NCBI GenBank assembly: GCA_015999765.1
Contig: JAECQR010000002.1
Span: 315,768 to 379,767, forward strand
Direction of reading: 5' to 3'
Source: Flavobacteriia bacterium
Lineage (GTDB): Bacteria; Bacteroidota; Bacteroidia; Flavobacteriales; Weeksellaceae
Length of the DNA: 64,000 nt
Positions 35,169 to 43,463 of the stretch are shown one piece after another. The notes beneath the pieces are model-generated. The model saw only the letters and a list, made by a program, of their open reading frames with translations, was not told the DNA's origin and made no database searches. Positions within the stretch are counted from its first letter, which is position 1. Every line of letters starts with the position of its first letter. The translations under genes and the position numbers were made by a program.

Positions 35169-35873
35169 ATGATCGATAAAAGAGTAAAAGACGCCAAGGA
35201 AGCCATAGTCGGGATTACCGATGGAATGACCTTGATTGTAGGCGGTTTCGGCTTGTCCGGAATTCCCGAAAATTCAATTGCGGAGCTGGTTGAAAGCAAT
35301 ATTTCCGGACTTACCTGTATCTCAAATAATGCAGGAGTTGATGATTTTGGACTTGGTTTGCTCCTCCAAAAGAAGCAGATCAAAAAAATGATCGCATCTT
35401 ATGTTGGCGAAAATGCCGAATTCGAAAGACAGATGCTTTCCGGTGAACTTGAGGTAGAATTGACGCCTCAGGGAACTTTAGCGGAAAAATGCCGCGCTGC
35501 ACAGCACGGAATTCCTGCATTTTATACCCCTGCAGGCTACGGAACCGAGGTTGCTGAGGTCAAAGAAACTAAGGAATTCAACGGTAAAATGCATATTTTG
35601 GAATATGCTTATGAAGCAGATTTCGCCATTGTAAAAGCCTGGAAAGGTGATCACGCAGGAAATTTAATTTTCAAAGGAACGGCACGGAATTTCAATGCGC
35701 CGATGGCCGGAGCCGGAAAAATTACTATCGCTGAGGTAGAAGAATTGGTAGAACCGGGTGAATTGGATCCGAACCAGATTCACATTCCCGGAATTATGGT
35801 ACAGCGGATTTTTCAGGGCGAAAAATTCGAGAAAAGAATAGAGCAGCGTACAACCCGAAAAAGAGAAGCATAA
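35169..35873 (+). CDS. scoA: 3-oxoacid CoA-transferase subunit A
   Basis: 234 aa alpha subunit of a class I CoA-transferase moving CoA from succinyl-CoA (or acetyl-CoA) to acetoacetate. It begins [35 protein letters not shown], with the glycine-rich GGFGLSGIP loop typical of the A subunit, and contains [11 protein letters not shown]. The last base of its stop codon is the first base of the subunit B start (TAATG), as usual for this heteromer. Confidence 0.95.
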   Translation: MIDKRVKDAKEAIVGITDGMTLIVGGFGLSGIPENSIAELVESNISGLTCISNNAGVDDFGLGLLLQKKQIKKMIASYVGENAEFERQMLSGELEVELTPQGTLAEKCRAAQHGIPAFYTPAGYGTEVAEVKETKEFNGKMHILEYAYEADFAIVKAWKGDHAGNLIFKGTARNFNAPMAGAGKITIAEVEELVEPGELDPNQIHIPGIMVQRIFQGEKFEKRIEQRTTRKREA

Positions 35874-36526
35874 TGTTGACAAAAGAACAGATCGCACAGC
35901 GAATTTCTAAGGAAGTTAAAGACCGTTATTATGTAAATCTCGGAATCGGTATCCCGACTTTAGTCGCAAACTACGTTCCTCAGGATATTTCCGTGGAATT
36001 TCAAAGTGAAAACGGCGTTCTCGGAATGGGTCCTTTTCCTTTTGAGGGCGAAGAGGATCCGGACTTGATTAATGCTGGAAAACAGACAATTACAACGCTG
36101 CCGGGTGCTTCGTTTTTCGATTCTGCTTTCAGTTTTGGAATGATCCGAAGCAAAAAAGTGGATCTCACCATTCTCGGCGCAATGGAGGTTTCCGAGAACG
36201 GCGACATCGCAAACTGGAAAATTCCGGGTAAAATGGTGAAAGGCATGGGCGGCGCGATGGATTTGGTGGCTTCGGCGGAAAATATCATTGTTGCGATGAT
36301 GCATGTAAACAAAGCCAGCGAAAGCAAAATTCTTAAAAAATGTACACTTCCGTTAACCGGTGTCGGTTGCGTGAAAAAGGTAGTCACAGAACTTGCGGTG
36401 ATGGATGTTACGCCGAAAGGTTTCAGACTTCTGGAGCGTGCACCCGGAGTTTCCGTGGAAGATATTATTAAAGCTACTGAAGCAGATTTGATTATCGAAG
36501 GAGAGATTCCGGAAATGCAATTCTAA
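35873..36526 (+). CDS. scoB: 3-oxoacid CoA-transferase subunit B
   Basis: 217 aa beta subunit, which carries the catalytic glutamate that forms the glutamyl-CoA thioester: E46 in QSENGVLGMGPFP. NLGIGIPTLVANY and GAMDLV segments are conserved. With subunit A and the dehydrogenase it converts 3-hydroxybutyrate to acetoacetyl-CoA, which a thiolase elsewhere in the genome would cleave to acetyl-CoA. It ends the operon and is followed by a terminator. Confidence 0.95.
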   Translation: MLTKEQIAQRISKEVKDRYYVNLGIGIPTLVANYVPQDISVEFQSENGVLGMGPFPFEGEEDPDLINAGKQTITTLPGASFFDSAFSFGMIRSKKVDLTILGAMEVSENGDIANWKIPGKMVKGMGGAMDLVASAENIIVAMMHVNKASESKILKKCTLPLTGVGCVKKVVTELAVMDVTPKGFRLLERAPGVSVEDIIKATEADLIIEGEIPEMQF

Positions 36527-36546
36527 ATCAATTACTTAACAGATTC

Positions 36547-36578
36547 AATCCCTTTCAATTTTTTGAGAGGGATTTTTT
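36547..36578 (+). terminator. Terminator of the TonB/bdhA/scoAB operon
   Basis: AATCCCTTTCAA pairs with TTGAGAGGGATT (one mismatch) around a four-T loop, followed by T-rich sequence; 20 bases past the stop. Confidence 0.88.
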
Positions 36579-36678
36579 GGTGTGCTATATGAAACAGAAT
36601 TTTTATCTGAAAATAAATGAGTTTGTAGATAATTTTGGTTGATTTAACGTTATTTATTAAAAATTATATCTAAAAATA

Positions 36679-36709
36679 TTTTGTATTTAACAAAAAACAT
36701 CTAATTTTG
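36679..36709 (+). promoter_or_regulatory. Promoter of the arginine operon
   Basis: TTTTG (36679-36683), 18 bases, TAATTTTG (36702-36709). Predicted start near 36716, leaving a leader of about 19 nt before the GTG at 36735. No attenuator or ARG-box palindrome is visible. Confidence 0.8.
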
Positions 36710-36734
36710 CCACCTAATTTAGATAAACGTACAG

Positions 36735-37370
36735 GTGAATACGAAATTTACAGTAAAAGTTGCAACAGATCAGGACCTTATGTCAGTTCCGGCAATTCTA
36801 AAGGAAATCGAAGAATCCGCAAAAGAGCGCGGAACCGGAATTGCAAAACGTACAGCTTCATATCTTGAAGAGAAAATAAATGAAGGTAAAGCCGTGATGG
36901 CCTTTTCACCGGAAGGCGAGTGGGCGGGTTTCTGTTATATCGAAACCTGGAGTAACAAAACCTATGTCGCAAATTCCGGGTTAATCGTTTCCCGAAAATT
37001 CAGGAACGAAGGATTGGCAAGAATGATTAAAGAAGTAATATTCAATTATTCCAGGGAAAAATATCCCAACGCAAAACTTTTTGGTTTAACGACCGGGTTA
37101 GCTGTAATGAAAATCAACAGCAACCTCGGTTATAAACCCGTAACCTACTCGGAACTGACGCAGGATGATGTTTTCTGGAGCGGCTGCAAAAGCTGCGTGA
37201 ACTATGAAATTCTGATGAGCAAAGAACGCAAAAACTGCCTTTGTACCGCAATGCTTTACAACCCGAACGAAATCACAGCAACAGAAATTAAGAATAATAC
37301 CAAATCTGAAAATGACCAGAAGTTGTTTTCAAAATTCAAAAAAATAAAGACAATGTTATGGAAAAAGTAG
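36735..37370 (+). CDS. GNAT acyltransferase heading the arginine operon, likely N-acylglutamate synthase
   Basis: 211 aa. The start is GTG: an in-frame TAG lies four codons upstream of the preceding codons and no other start precedes the domain. The GNAT fold has an acyl-CoA loop at RKFRNEGLAR (87-96). Beyond the domain is a Cys-rich stretch, C151-x2-C154-x13-C168-x-C170, then a disordered basic tail. It overlaps argG by 13 bases. No other ArgA or ArgJ is in the operon, so it is the natural candidate for acylating glutamate; whether it uses acetyl- or succinyl-CoA is open. The Cys4 set could bind metal or sense redox state. Confidence 0.7.
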   Translation: MNTKFTVKVATDQDLMSVPAILKEIEESAKERGTGIAKRTASYLEEKINEGKAVMAFSPEGEWAGFCYIETWSNKTYVANSGLIVSRKFRNEGLARMIKEVIFNYSREKYPNAKLFGLTTGLAVMKINSNLGYKPVTYSELTQDDVFWSGCKSCVNYEILMSKERKNCLCTAMLYNPNEITATEIKNNTKSENDQKLFSKFKKIKTMLWKK

Positions 37371-38548
37371 TTTTAGCTTATAGCGGCGGCCTCGATACAT
37401 CTTTTTGCGCCGTTTACCTTTCAAAAGTAAAGCAGCTGGAAGTGCATGCGGTGATGGTAAATCTCGGCGGATTTTCTGAAGAGGAAATTAAAAAAACGGA
37501 GGAGCGCGCATATCAGTTGGGCGTAAAATCTTTCCATGTGATCGATGACGCGGAGAATTATTACGAAAAATGTATCAAATATTTAATCTGCGGGAATGTT
37601 TTAAAAAATAATACATATCCGCTTTCAGTAAGTTCTGAAAGAGTTTTTCAGGCAACTGCAATTGCTGATTATGCCAAAAAAATCGGTGCAAAAGCCATCG
37701 CGCACGGAAGTACAGGTGCGGGAAATGATCAGGTTCGTTTCGACAGCATTTTCCAGATTCTTTTGCCGGAAGTTGAAATCATTACGCCAATCCGTGATCT
37801 GAAACTTTCCAGAAATGAAGAGATTGAATTTTTGAAGAAAAACGGTTTTGAAATCAACTTTGAAAAATCTCAGTACTCGATCAACAAAGGACTTTGGGGA
37901 ACTTCGGTAGCCGGAAAAGAAACGCTGACTTCCAATTTATCGCTTCCTGAAACTGCTTATCCAACACAGATTTCAAAAACAGAACCCGAAGAAATGTCCA
38001 TCACTTTCGAAAAAGGGGAAATTAAAGCTGTAAACGGTGAAAAGTTTTCAAAACCGATCGAAGCGATCCAGAAAATCCAGGAAATTGCGCAGGCTTTCGG
38101 AATTGGCCGCGACACGCACGTTGGCGACACCATTATTGGAATTAAAGGTCGAGTAAGTTTTGAAGCGGCTGCTCCATTAATAATTTTGAAAGCGCATCAT
38201 TTGCTGGAAAAACATACGCTGACTAAAAATCAGCTTTTAATTAAAGACCAATTAAGCATTTCTTACGGAAATTATCTGCACGATGGTTTGGTCCTCGATC
38301 CGGTAATGAAAGATTTTGAAGCGCTTTTCGAAAGTTCTCAGAAAACTGTAAACGGAAAAGTCAAAGTTTTACTCAAACCTTATCATTTCAGTTTGATTGG
38401 GATAGAATCTCCAAACGATTTGATGTCGTCTGAATTTGGTTCTTACGGAGAAATGAACAAAACCTGGACGGAATCTGACGTGAAAGGTTTCTCAAAAATA
38501 TATTCGAATGCGCTGAGCATTTATCATCAGGTAAACAACAGGAATTAA
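37358..38548 (+). CDS. argG: Argininosuccinate synthase
   Basis: ATP-dependent condensation of citrulline and aspartate, 396 aa. ATP-pyrophosphatase P-loop AYSGGLDTS at 7-15; AHGSTGAGNDQVRF and GLWGTSVAGKE are typical of the family. It is the second gene, ahead of its pathway order, and overlaps the GNAT gene. Length and motifs are normal. Confidence 0.96.
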   Translation: MEKVVLAYSGGLDTSFCAVYLSKVKQLEVHAVMVNLGGFSEEEIKKTEERAYQLGVKSFHVIDDAENYYEKCIKYLICGNVLKNNTYPLSVSSERVFQATAIADYAKKIGAKAIAHGSTGAGNDQVRFDSIFQILLPEVEIITPIRDLKLSRNEEIEFLKKNGFEINFEKSQYSINKGLWGTSVAGKETLTSNLSLPETAYPTQISKTEPEEMSITFEKGEIKAVNGEKFSKPIEAIQKIQEIAQAFGIGRDTHVGDTIIGIKGRVSFEAAAPLIILKAHHLLEKHTLTKNQLLIKDQLSISYGNYLHDGLVLDPVMKDFEALFESSQKTVNGKVKVLLKPYHFSLIGIESPNDLMSSEFGSYGEMNKTWTESDVKGFSKIYSNALSIYHQVNNRN

Positions 38549-38549
38549 T

Positions 38550-39524
38550 ATGGAAAAAATAAAAGCAGGAATTGTTGGGGGAACAGGATTTACAGCAGGA
38601 GAATTAATCAGAATTTTGCTGTATCACCCGAATGTGGAGATTTCTTTCGTGACGAGCCAAAGTCTTCAAGGCTATTTTATTACCGATGTTCATAAAGATC
38701 TTGTTGGAGAAACCAGTCTCAAATTCGAAAATTTAGCACAACCCGCAGATATCATTTTTCTCTGTCTTCCTCATGGTGAAAGCAAAAACTGGCTCATCGA
38801 AAACGAAAAAGGCATCGCTCCTGAAACCAAAATTATCGATCTAGGAAACGATTTTCGCGTTGATGAAGAATGGAACGAAAAGAAATTCATTTACGGACTT
38901 TCAGAATTTAACAAAGAAAAAATTGCGAAGGCTTTATACATCGCGAATCCCGGATGTTTTGCAACCGCGATTCAACTGGGAATTCTTCCGATTTTGAAAC
39001 AGGAAAAAATTGAAAAAATCCATTGTGTGGGAATTACGGGCTCAACCGGAGCGGGAAAAGCTTTGCATCAGTCACTGAATTTCAACTGGCGGAACGATAA
39101 TATTTCTCCTTACAAAACCTTTACGCATCAGCATATCGCGGAAATTGAAAAAAGCATTTCCCTGATTTCTGATACCAAAACGGATATTAATTTTATTCCT
39201 TGGAGAGGCGATTTTACACGCGGAATTTTCGTTTCCTTGATGATGGAAAGCGATCTGTCTCAGGTCGAAATCGAGGAAATTTTTAAATATGCGTACAAAT
39301 ATTCAAAATTTGTCTTCGTTTCAGCAAGCCCGATCGATATGAAACAGGTTGCAAACACTAATAAAGCATTGATTTATATCGAGAAAGTGGGAAAAAATCT
39401 TGCGGTTCACGTCGCGATTGATAATCTCCTGAAAGGCGCATCTGGACAGGCAATCCAAAATATGAATCTGATGTTCGGTTTTAACGAAAAGGCCGGACTT
39501 AACCTTAAACCTTCCGTTTTTTAG
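38550..39524 (+). CDS. argC: N-acetyl(succinyl)-gamma-glutamyl-phosphate reductase
   Basis: NADPH-dependent reduction of the acylglutamyl phosphate to semialdehyde, 324 aa. N-terminal Rossmann motif GIVGGTGFTAGEL (8-20) and the catalytic cysteine in IANPGCFATA (about 130-139). One base separates it from argG. The acyl group handled is not visible from the sequence; the carbamoyltransferase gene in the same operon suggests succinyl. Confidence 0.96.
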   Translation: MEKIKAGIVGGTGFTAGELIRILLYHPNVEISFVTSQSLQGYFITDVHKDLVGETSLKFENLAQPADIIFLCLPHGESKNWLIENEKGIAPETKIIDLGNDFRVDEEWNEKKFIYGLSEFNKEKIAKALYIANPGCFATAIQLGILPILKQEKIEKIHCVGITGSTGAGKALHQSLNFNWRNDNISPYKTFTHQHIAEIEKSISLISDTKTDINFIPWRGDFTRGIFVSLMMESDLSQVEIEEIFKYAYKYSKFVFVSASPIDMKQVANTNKALIYIEKVGKNLAVHVAIDNLLKGASGQAIQNMNLMFGFNEKAGLNLKPSVF

Positions 39525-39526
39525 TC

Positions 39527-40666
39527 ATGAAATTATTTGATGTATATCCGCTGATGCCCGTAAATATTGTAAAGGCAGAAAACTGTAAACTTTGGGATGA
39601 AAACGGAACTGAATATCTCGATTTTTACGGCGGTCACGCGGTGATTTCTGTCGGTCACACGCATCCGTATTATGTGGAAAAAATCCAAAATCAATTGGGT
39701 CAGATTGGATTTTATTCAAATTCTGTGATCAATAAACTGCAGGAAGAATTGGCAGAAAAGCTTGGAAAAATTTCTGGTTACGAAGATTACAGTCTTTTCC
39801 TTTGTAATTCCGGTGCGGAAGCCAATGAGAATGCGCTGAAAATTGCGTCGTTCAAATCGGGGAAGAAGAAATTTATTACGTTCAGAAATTCTTTTCATGG
39901 AAGAACTTCCGCAGTGGTTGCAGCGACTGATGATCCTTCGATTGTCGCTCCGATAAATGAAACCGATAATTTTATCTTCTGTGATTGGAATAATGTTGAT
40001 CAGTGTGAAAAACTGTTTTTTGAAAATCTTCATGATTTGGCCGGAGTGATTATTGAAGGAATTCAGGGAATTGGAGGAATTCAGATTCCGACTCAGGAAT
40101 TGATGGATAAAATTTCGCAATTGTGTAAAGAAAATAACGTCTTCTTTATTTCTGATGAAATCCAGTCCGGTTATGCACGGAGCGGAAAATTCTTCGCTCA
40201 TCAGCATTTCGGTGTAAAACCGGATATCATTACGACCGCAAAAGGAATGGCGAACGGTTTTCCGATCGGCGGCGTTCTGGTTTCTCCGAAAATTCGGGCA
40301 AAACATAAAATGCTGGGAACTACTTTTGGCGGAAATCATTTGGCTTGTGCTGCTGCCATTGCGGTTTTGGAAATTATTGAGAAAGAAAATCTGATTAAGG
40401 AATCTTTTGAAAAAGGCGAATATTTAATTCAGAAATTAAAAGGAATTTCACAGATCAAAGAAATTCGTGGAAAAGGGCTTTTGATAGGAGTTGATTTTGA
40501 GATTCCGGCGTCTCAGGTTTCCAAAAAATTAAGGGAAGAATTTAAAATTTTTGTCGGAAGCGCAACCAATCCTTTAACCATGAGGCTTTTGCCACCACTT
40601 ACGATTTCTTATCCGGAAATTGATTATTTCATCTCTTCGTTAAAATCAGTCATAAATTCAATTTAA
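39527..40666 (+). CDS. argD: N-acetyl(succinyl)ornithine aminotransferase
   Basis: PLP class III aminotransferase of 379 aa making acyl-ornithine. Motifs: CNSGAEANENALK, SFHGRTSAVVAATD, FISDEIQSGYARSGKFF, and the PLP lysine in TTAKGMANGFPIGG. Shorter at the N-terminus than ornithine aminotransferases, as usual for ArgD. Two bases after argC. Confidence 0.94.
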   Translation: MKLFDVYPLMPVNIVKAENCKLWDENGTEYLDFYGGHAVISVGHTHPYYVEKIQNQLGQIGFYSNSVINKLQEELAEKLGKISGYEDYSLFLCNSGAEANENALKIASFKSGKKKFITFRNSFHGRTSAVVAATDDPSIVAPINETDNFIFCDWNNVDQCEKLFFENLHDLAGVIIEGIQGIGGIQIPTQELMDKISQLCKENNVFFISDEIQSGYARSGKFFAHQHFGVKPDIITTAKGMANGFPIGGVLVSPKIRAKHKMLGTTFGGNHLACAAAIAVLEIIEKENLIKESFEKGEYLIQKLKGISQIKEIRGKGLLIGVDFEIPASQVSKKLREEFKIFVGSATNPLTMRLLPPLTISYPEIDYFISSLKSVINSI

Positions 40667-40668
40667 AA

Positions 40669-41622
40669 ATGAAAAATTTCACATCAGTTAACGATATATC
40701 AAATCCTGAATTGCTTGTTCAGGAAGCTCTGGAACTCAAAAAAAATCTTTACGGTTTCGGGGATTTAGGAAAAAACAAAACACTCGGTTTGGTTTTTCTG
40801 AACCCGAGTTTAAGAACCAGAATGAGCAGCCAGAAAGCAGGAATGAACCTCGGAATGCAGGTTCAGGTCATTAACGCCGGACAGGATGCCTGGAACTGGG
40901 AATTTGCAGAAAATGCCGTGATGGATGGTTCTACCGTTGAACATATTAAAGATGCCGCAAAAGTTTTAAGCGAATATTGCGACGTGATTGGTTTAAGATG
41001 TTTTCCCGGTTTGAAAGACCGTGACGAAGATTACAGCGAATTTGTGCTGAATTCTTTCATCAAATATGCAACCGTTCCCGTGATTTCTCTGGAATCTGCG
41101 ACCCGGCATCCTTTGCAGAGTTTCGCCGATTTAATTACCATCCGTGAAAACTGGACTCAACCACAAAAACCGAAAGTCGTTCTTTCCTGGGCGCCGCACA
41201 TCAAAGCGCTTCCACAGGCAGTTGGAAATTCTTTTGCGGAGTGGATGAATGCTGCCGATGTGGATTTTTGCATTGCAAATCCTGAAGGTTACGATTTAAG
41301 CAAGGATGTTACCGCCGATGCTAAGGTTTATCACAATCAGGAGGAAGCTTTGAAAAACGCTGATTTTGTGTATGTGAAGAACTGGTCTTCGTATGACGAT
41401 TACGGCGCGATGCCCGAAGTGAAAGGAAACTGGCTTTTAGGTGAAGAGTTTTTGAAAACAAACCCTGAAACAAAATTCATGCACTGTCTTCCGGTACGCA
41501 GAAATCTCGAAATGAGTGACGCGGTTCTAGATTCTGCGAATTCTCTGATTTATCAGCAGGCGAATAACAGAACGCTATCTGCTCAGTTAATCATTAAGAA
41601 AATCCTTGAAAATTCTTTTTAA
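40669..41622 (+). CDS. argF': N-acylornithine carbamoyltransferase (probably N-succinyl-specific)
   Basis: 317 aa, aligning end to end with the Bacteroides fragilis N-succinylornithine carbamoyltransferase as I recall that sequence. Carbamoyl-phosphate site SLRTR (47-51), SFADLITI, and the C-terminal HCLPVRR. It lacks the ornithine-binding SMG loop of ordinary ArgF. The residue known to set specificity, Glu92 in the Xanthomonas acetyl enzyme and Pro90 in the B. fragilis succinyl enzyme, is Val90 here; the published E92V change turned the acetyl enzyme into a succinyl one. So succinylornithine is the likelier substrate. Confidence 0.92.
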   Translation: MKNFTSVNDISNPELLVQEALELKKNLYGFGDLGKNKTLGLVFLNPSLRTRMSSQKAGMNLGMQVQVINAGQDAWNWEFAENAVMDGSTVEHIKDAAKVLSEYCDVIGLRCFPGLKDRDEDYSEFVLNSFIKYATVPVISLESATRHPLQSFADLITIRENWTQPQKPKVVLSWAPHIKALPQAVGNSFAEWMNAADVDFCIANPEGYDLSKDVTADAKVYHNQEEALKNADFVYVKNWSSYDDYGAMPEVKGNWLLGEEFLKTNPETKFMHCLPVRRNLEMSDAVLDSANSLIYQQANNRTLSAQLIIKKILENSF

Positions 41623-42411
41623 ATGGAAGATTTATATGTCATAAAAATCGGCGGTGAAACCATCAACAGCAAAGATTCGCTGAATGCCTGTCTGAAAGCA
41701 ATATCGACGGCGGGAAAAAAGGTGGTTTTAGTACATGGCGGCGGAAAAAAAGTCACCGAACTTGCGCAGAAACTCTTCATTCCCCAACAGATGGTGGAAG
41801 GAAGAAGGATAACTTCCCTGGAAACTCTCGAACTCTGCACGATGGTTTATGCAGGTCTCATCAATAAAAATATTGTCGCCGGATTATCAGCTGAAAAACT
41901 CTTAGCAATAGGACTTTCGGGAGCTGATCTGAATTGTGTGGTATCGAAAAAAAGAGATGCTTCAGTCATTAATTATGGATTTGTTGGCGATGTGGTGAAA
42001 GTTGATGATGTGGTTTTTGGAAATTTTGTTGCCGGAAATATTATTCCGGTGGTGAATTCCATCAGCATCAGCGAAGAAGGCGAACTTTTAAATACAAATG
42101 CCGATGTAATGGCAGCTGAAATAGCAAAAGCAATGTCGGCAATATATAAAACGCACCTTATTTACTGTTTTGAAAAAAGCGGAGTTTTAAAAGATATCAC
42201 CGATGGAAACTCAGTAATTCCTGATATTTCAAAAACAGATTTTACGCACATGAAAGAAACGAAACAGATTGCCGACGGAATGATCCCGAAACTTCATACT
42301 GCTTTCAGAGCGTTATATCACGGAGTGGAAGAGGCCAGAATTATTAAAAGTGACGCGTTGGCGCAATATTTCAACAACGAAAAACCGGGAACAAATATCA
42401 GTTTACATTAA
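41623..42411 (+). CDS. argB: N-acetyl(succinyl)glutamate kinase
   Basis: 262 aa amino-acid kinase phosphorylating the acylglutamate. IKIGGETI at the N-terminus, VLVHGGGKKVTEL (about 34-46) and NADVMAAEIAKAM for nucleotide binding. It lacks the N-terminal helix of arginine-inhibited hexameric kinases, so feedback inhibition by arginine is less likely. It abuts argF' and shares a base with the next ATG. Confidence 0.95.
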   Translation: MEDLYVIKIGGETINSKDSLNACLKAISTAGKKVVLVHGGGKKVTELAQKLFIPQQMVEGRRITSLETLELCTMVYAGLINKNIVAGLSAEKLLAIGLSGADLNCVVSKKRDASVINYGFVGDVVKVDDVVFGNFVAGNIIPVVNSISISEEGELLNTNADVMAAEIAKAMSAIYKTHLIYCFEKSGVLKDITDGNSVIPDISKTDFTHMKETKQIADGMIPKLHTAFRALYHGVEEARIIKSDALAQYFNNEKPGTNISLH

Positions 42412-43463
42412 TGGAAATTTTAAAAAGTGACGCCAGAAATTTTCTGATCGAATTGATCGAAACTCCTTCTTTCAGCAGAGAGGAAGAAAATACCGCGCTC
42501 ATTATTGAGAAGTTTTTAAAGCTCAAAAATATTCCGTTTCAGAGAAAAGGAAATAACATCTGGGCGAAAAATTTATATTTTGATGAAAGTCTGCCAACGA
42601 TTTTGCTTAATTCCCATCACGACACGGTAAAACCCAATTCGGCATATACATTTGATCCATTCAAAGCAGTTGAAAAAGACGGTAAAATTTTCGGTTTGGG
42701 AAGCAATGATGCAGGCGCAAGTCTGGTAAGTTTATGGGCAGTTTTCACGCATTTTTATGCGCAGAAGCTCAAGTATAATTTAATTTACGCAGCAACAGCG
42801 GAAGAAGAAATTTCAGGTGATAATGGAGTAAAATCCATTCTTGAAGATTTAGGAAAAATTGATTTTGCAATTGTCGGCGAACCAACAAAAATGGATTTGG
42901 CTATTGCGGAAAAAGGTTTGGTCGTTCTAAATTGTGTCGCGAAAGGAACTGCATCTCATGCGGCTCATGTTAATGAGGATAATTCCATTTATAAAGCGGT
43001 TCGCGATATTCAGAAAGTACAGAATTTTGAGTTTCATAAAATTTCTGAAGTTCTGGGAAAAGTAAAAGCCACCGTAACGATCGTCAATGCCGGTTCGCAG
43101 CATAATGTGGTTCCGGATGAGTCTTATTTCACCATCGATGTACGGACGAACGAACATTATTCGAATGCTGAAATCGTGGAGATTTTCCAAAAAGAACTCG
43201 AGTCTGAAATTCAGCCGAGGTCTTTAGCTTTAAATTCCTCAAAAATCAGTTTAGGACATCCTTTCGTGCTGGCTGCACAGCAGGAAAACTGCAGTTTATA
43301 CGGATCGCCAACTATTTCAGATCAGGCTTTAATGCCTTTTGATTCGGTAAAAATCGGTCCCGGAGAATCTACCCGTTCGCATACGGCTGATGAATTTATT
43401 TACGAAAAAGAACTCGGTGAAGGCATCGAAAAATACATTAAAATTCTCTCTCATATCCTTTGA
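42411..43463 (+). CDS. argE: M20 family deacylase, N-acetyl(succinyl)citrulline/ornithine deacylase
   Basis: 350 aa zinc amidohydrolase. Zn ligands: SHHDTV (H and D), GSNDAGAS, and the catalytic ATAEEEISG. In an operon with a carbamoyltransferase acting on acyl-ornithine, it must remove the acyl group from acyl-citrulline, one step later than in E. coli. Its start overlaps the argB stop by one base and its stop overlaps argH by four. Confidence 0.9.
   Translation: MEILKSDARNFLIELIETPSFSREEENTALIIEKFLKLKNIPFQRKGNNIWAKNLYFDESLPTILLNSHHDTVKPNSAYTFDPFKAVEKDGKIFGLGSNDAGASLVSLWAVFTHFYAQKLKYNLIYAATAEEEISGDNGVKSILEDLGKIDFAIVGEPTKMDLAIAEKGLVVLNCVAKGTASHAAHVNEDNSIYKAVRDIQKVQNFEFHKISEVLGKVKATVTIVNAGSQHNVVPDESYFTIDVRTNEHYSNAEIVEIFQKELESEIQPRSLALNSSKISLGHPFVLAAQQENCSLYGSPTISDQALMPFDSVKIGPGESTRSHTADEFIYEKELGEGIEKYIKILSHIL

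Noticed and set aside
39716-40339. 207-aa minus-strand frame within argD
   Set aside because: Antisense of a complete aminotransferase gene with all motifs.
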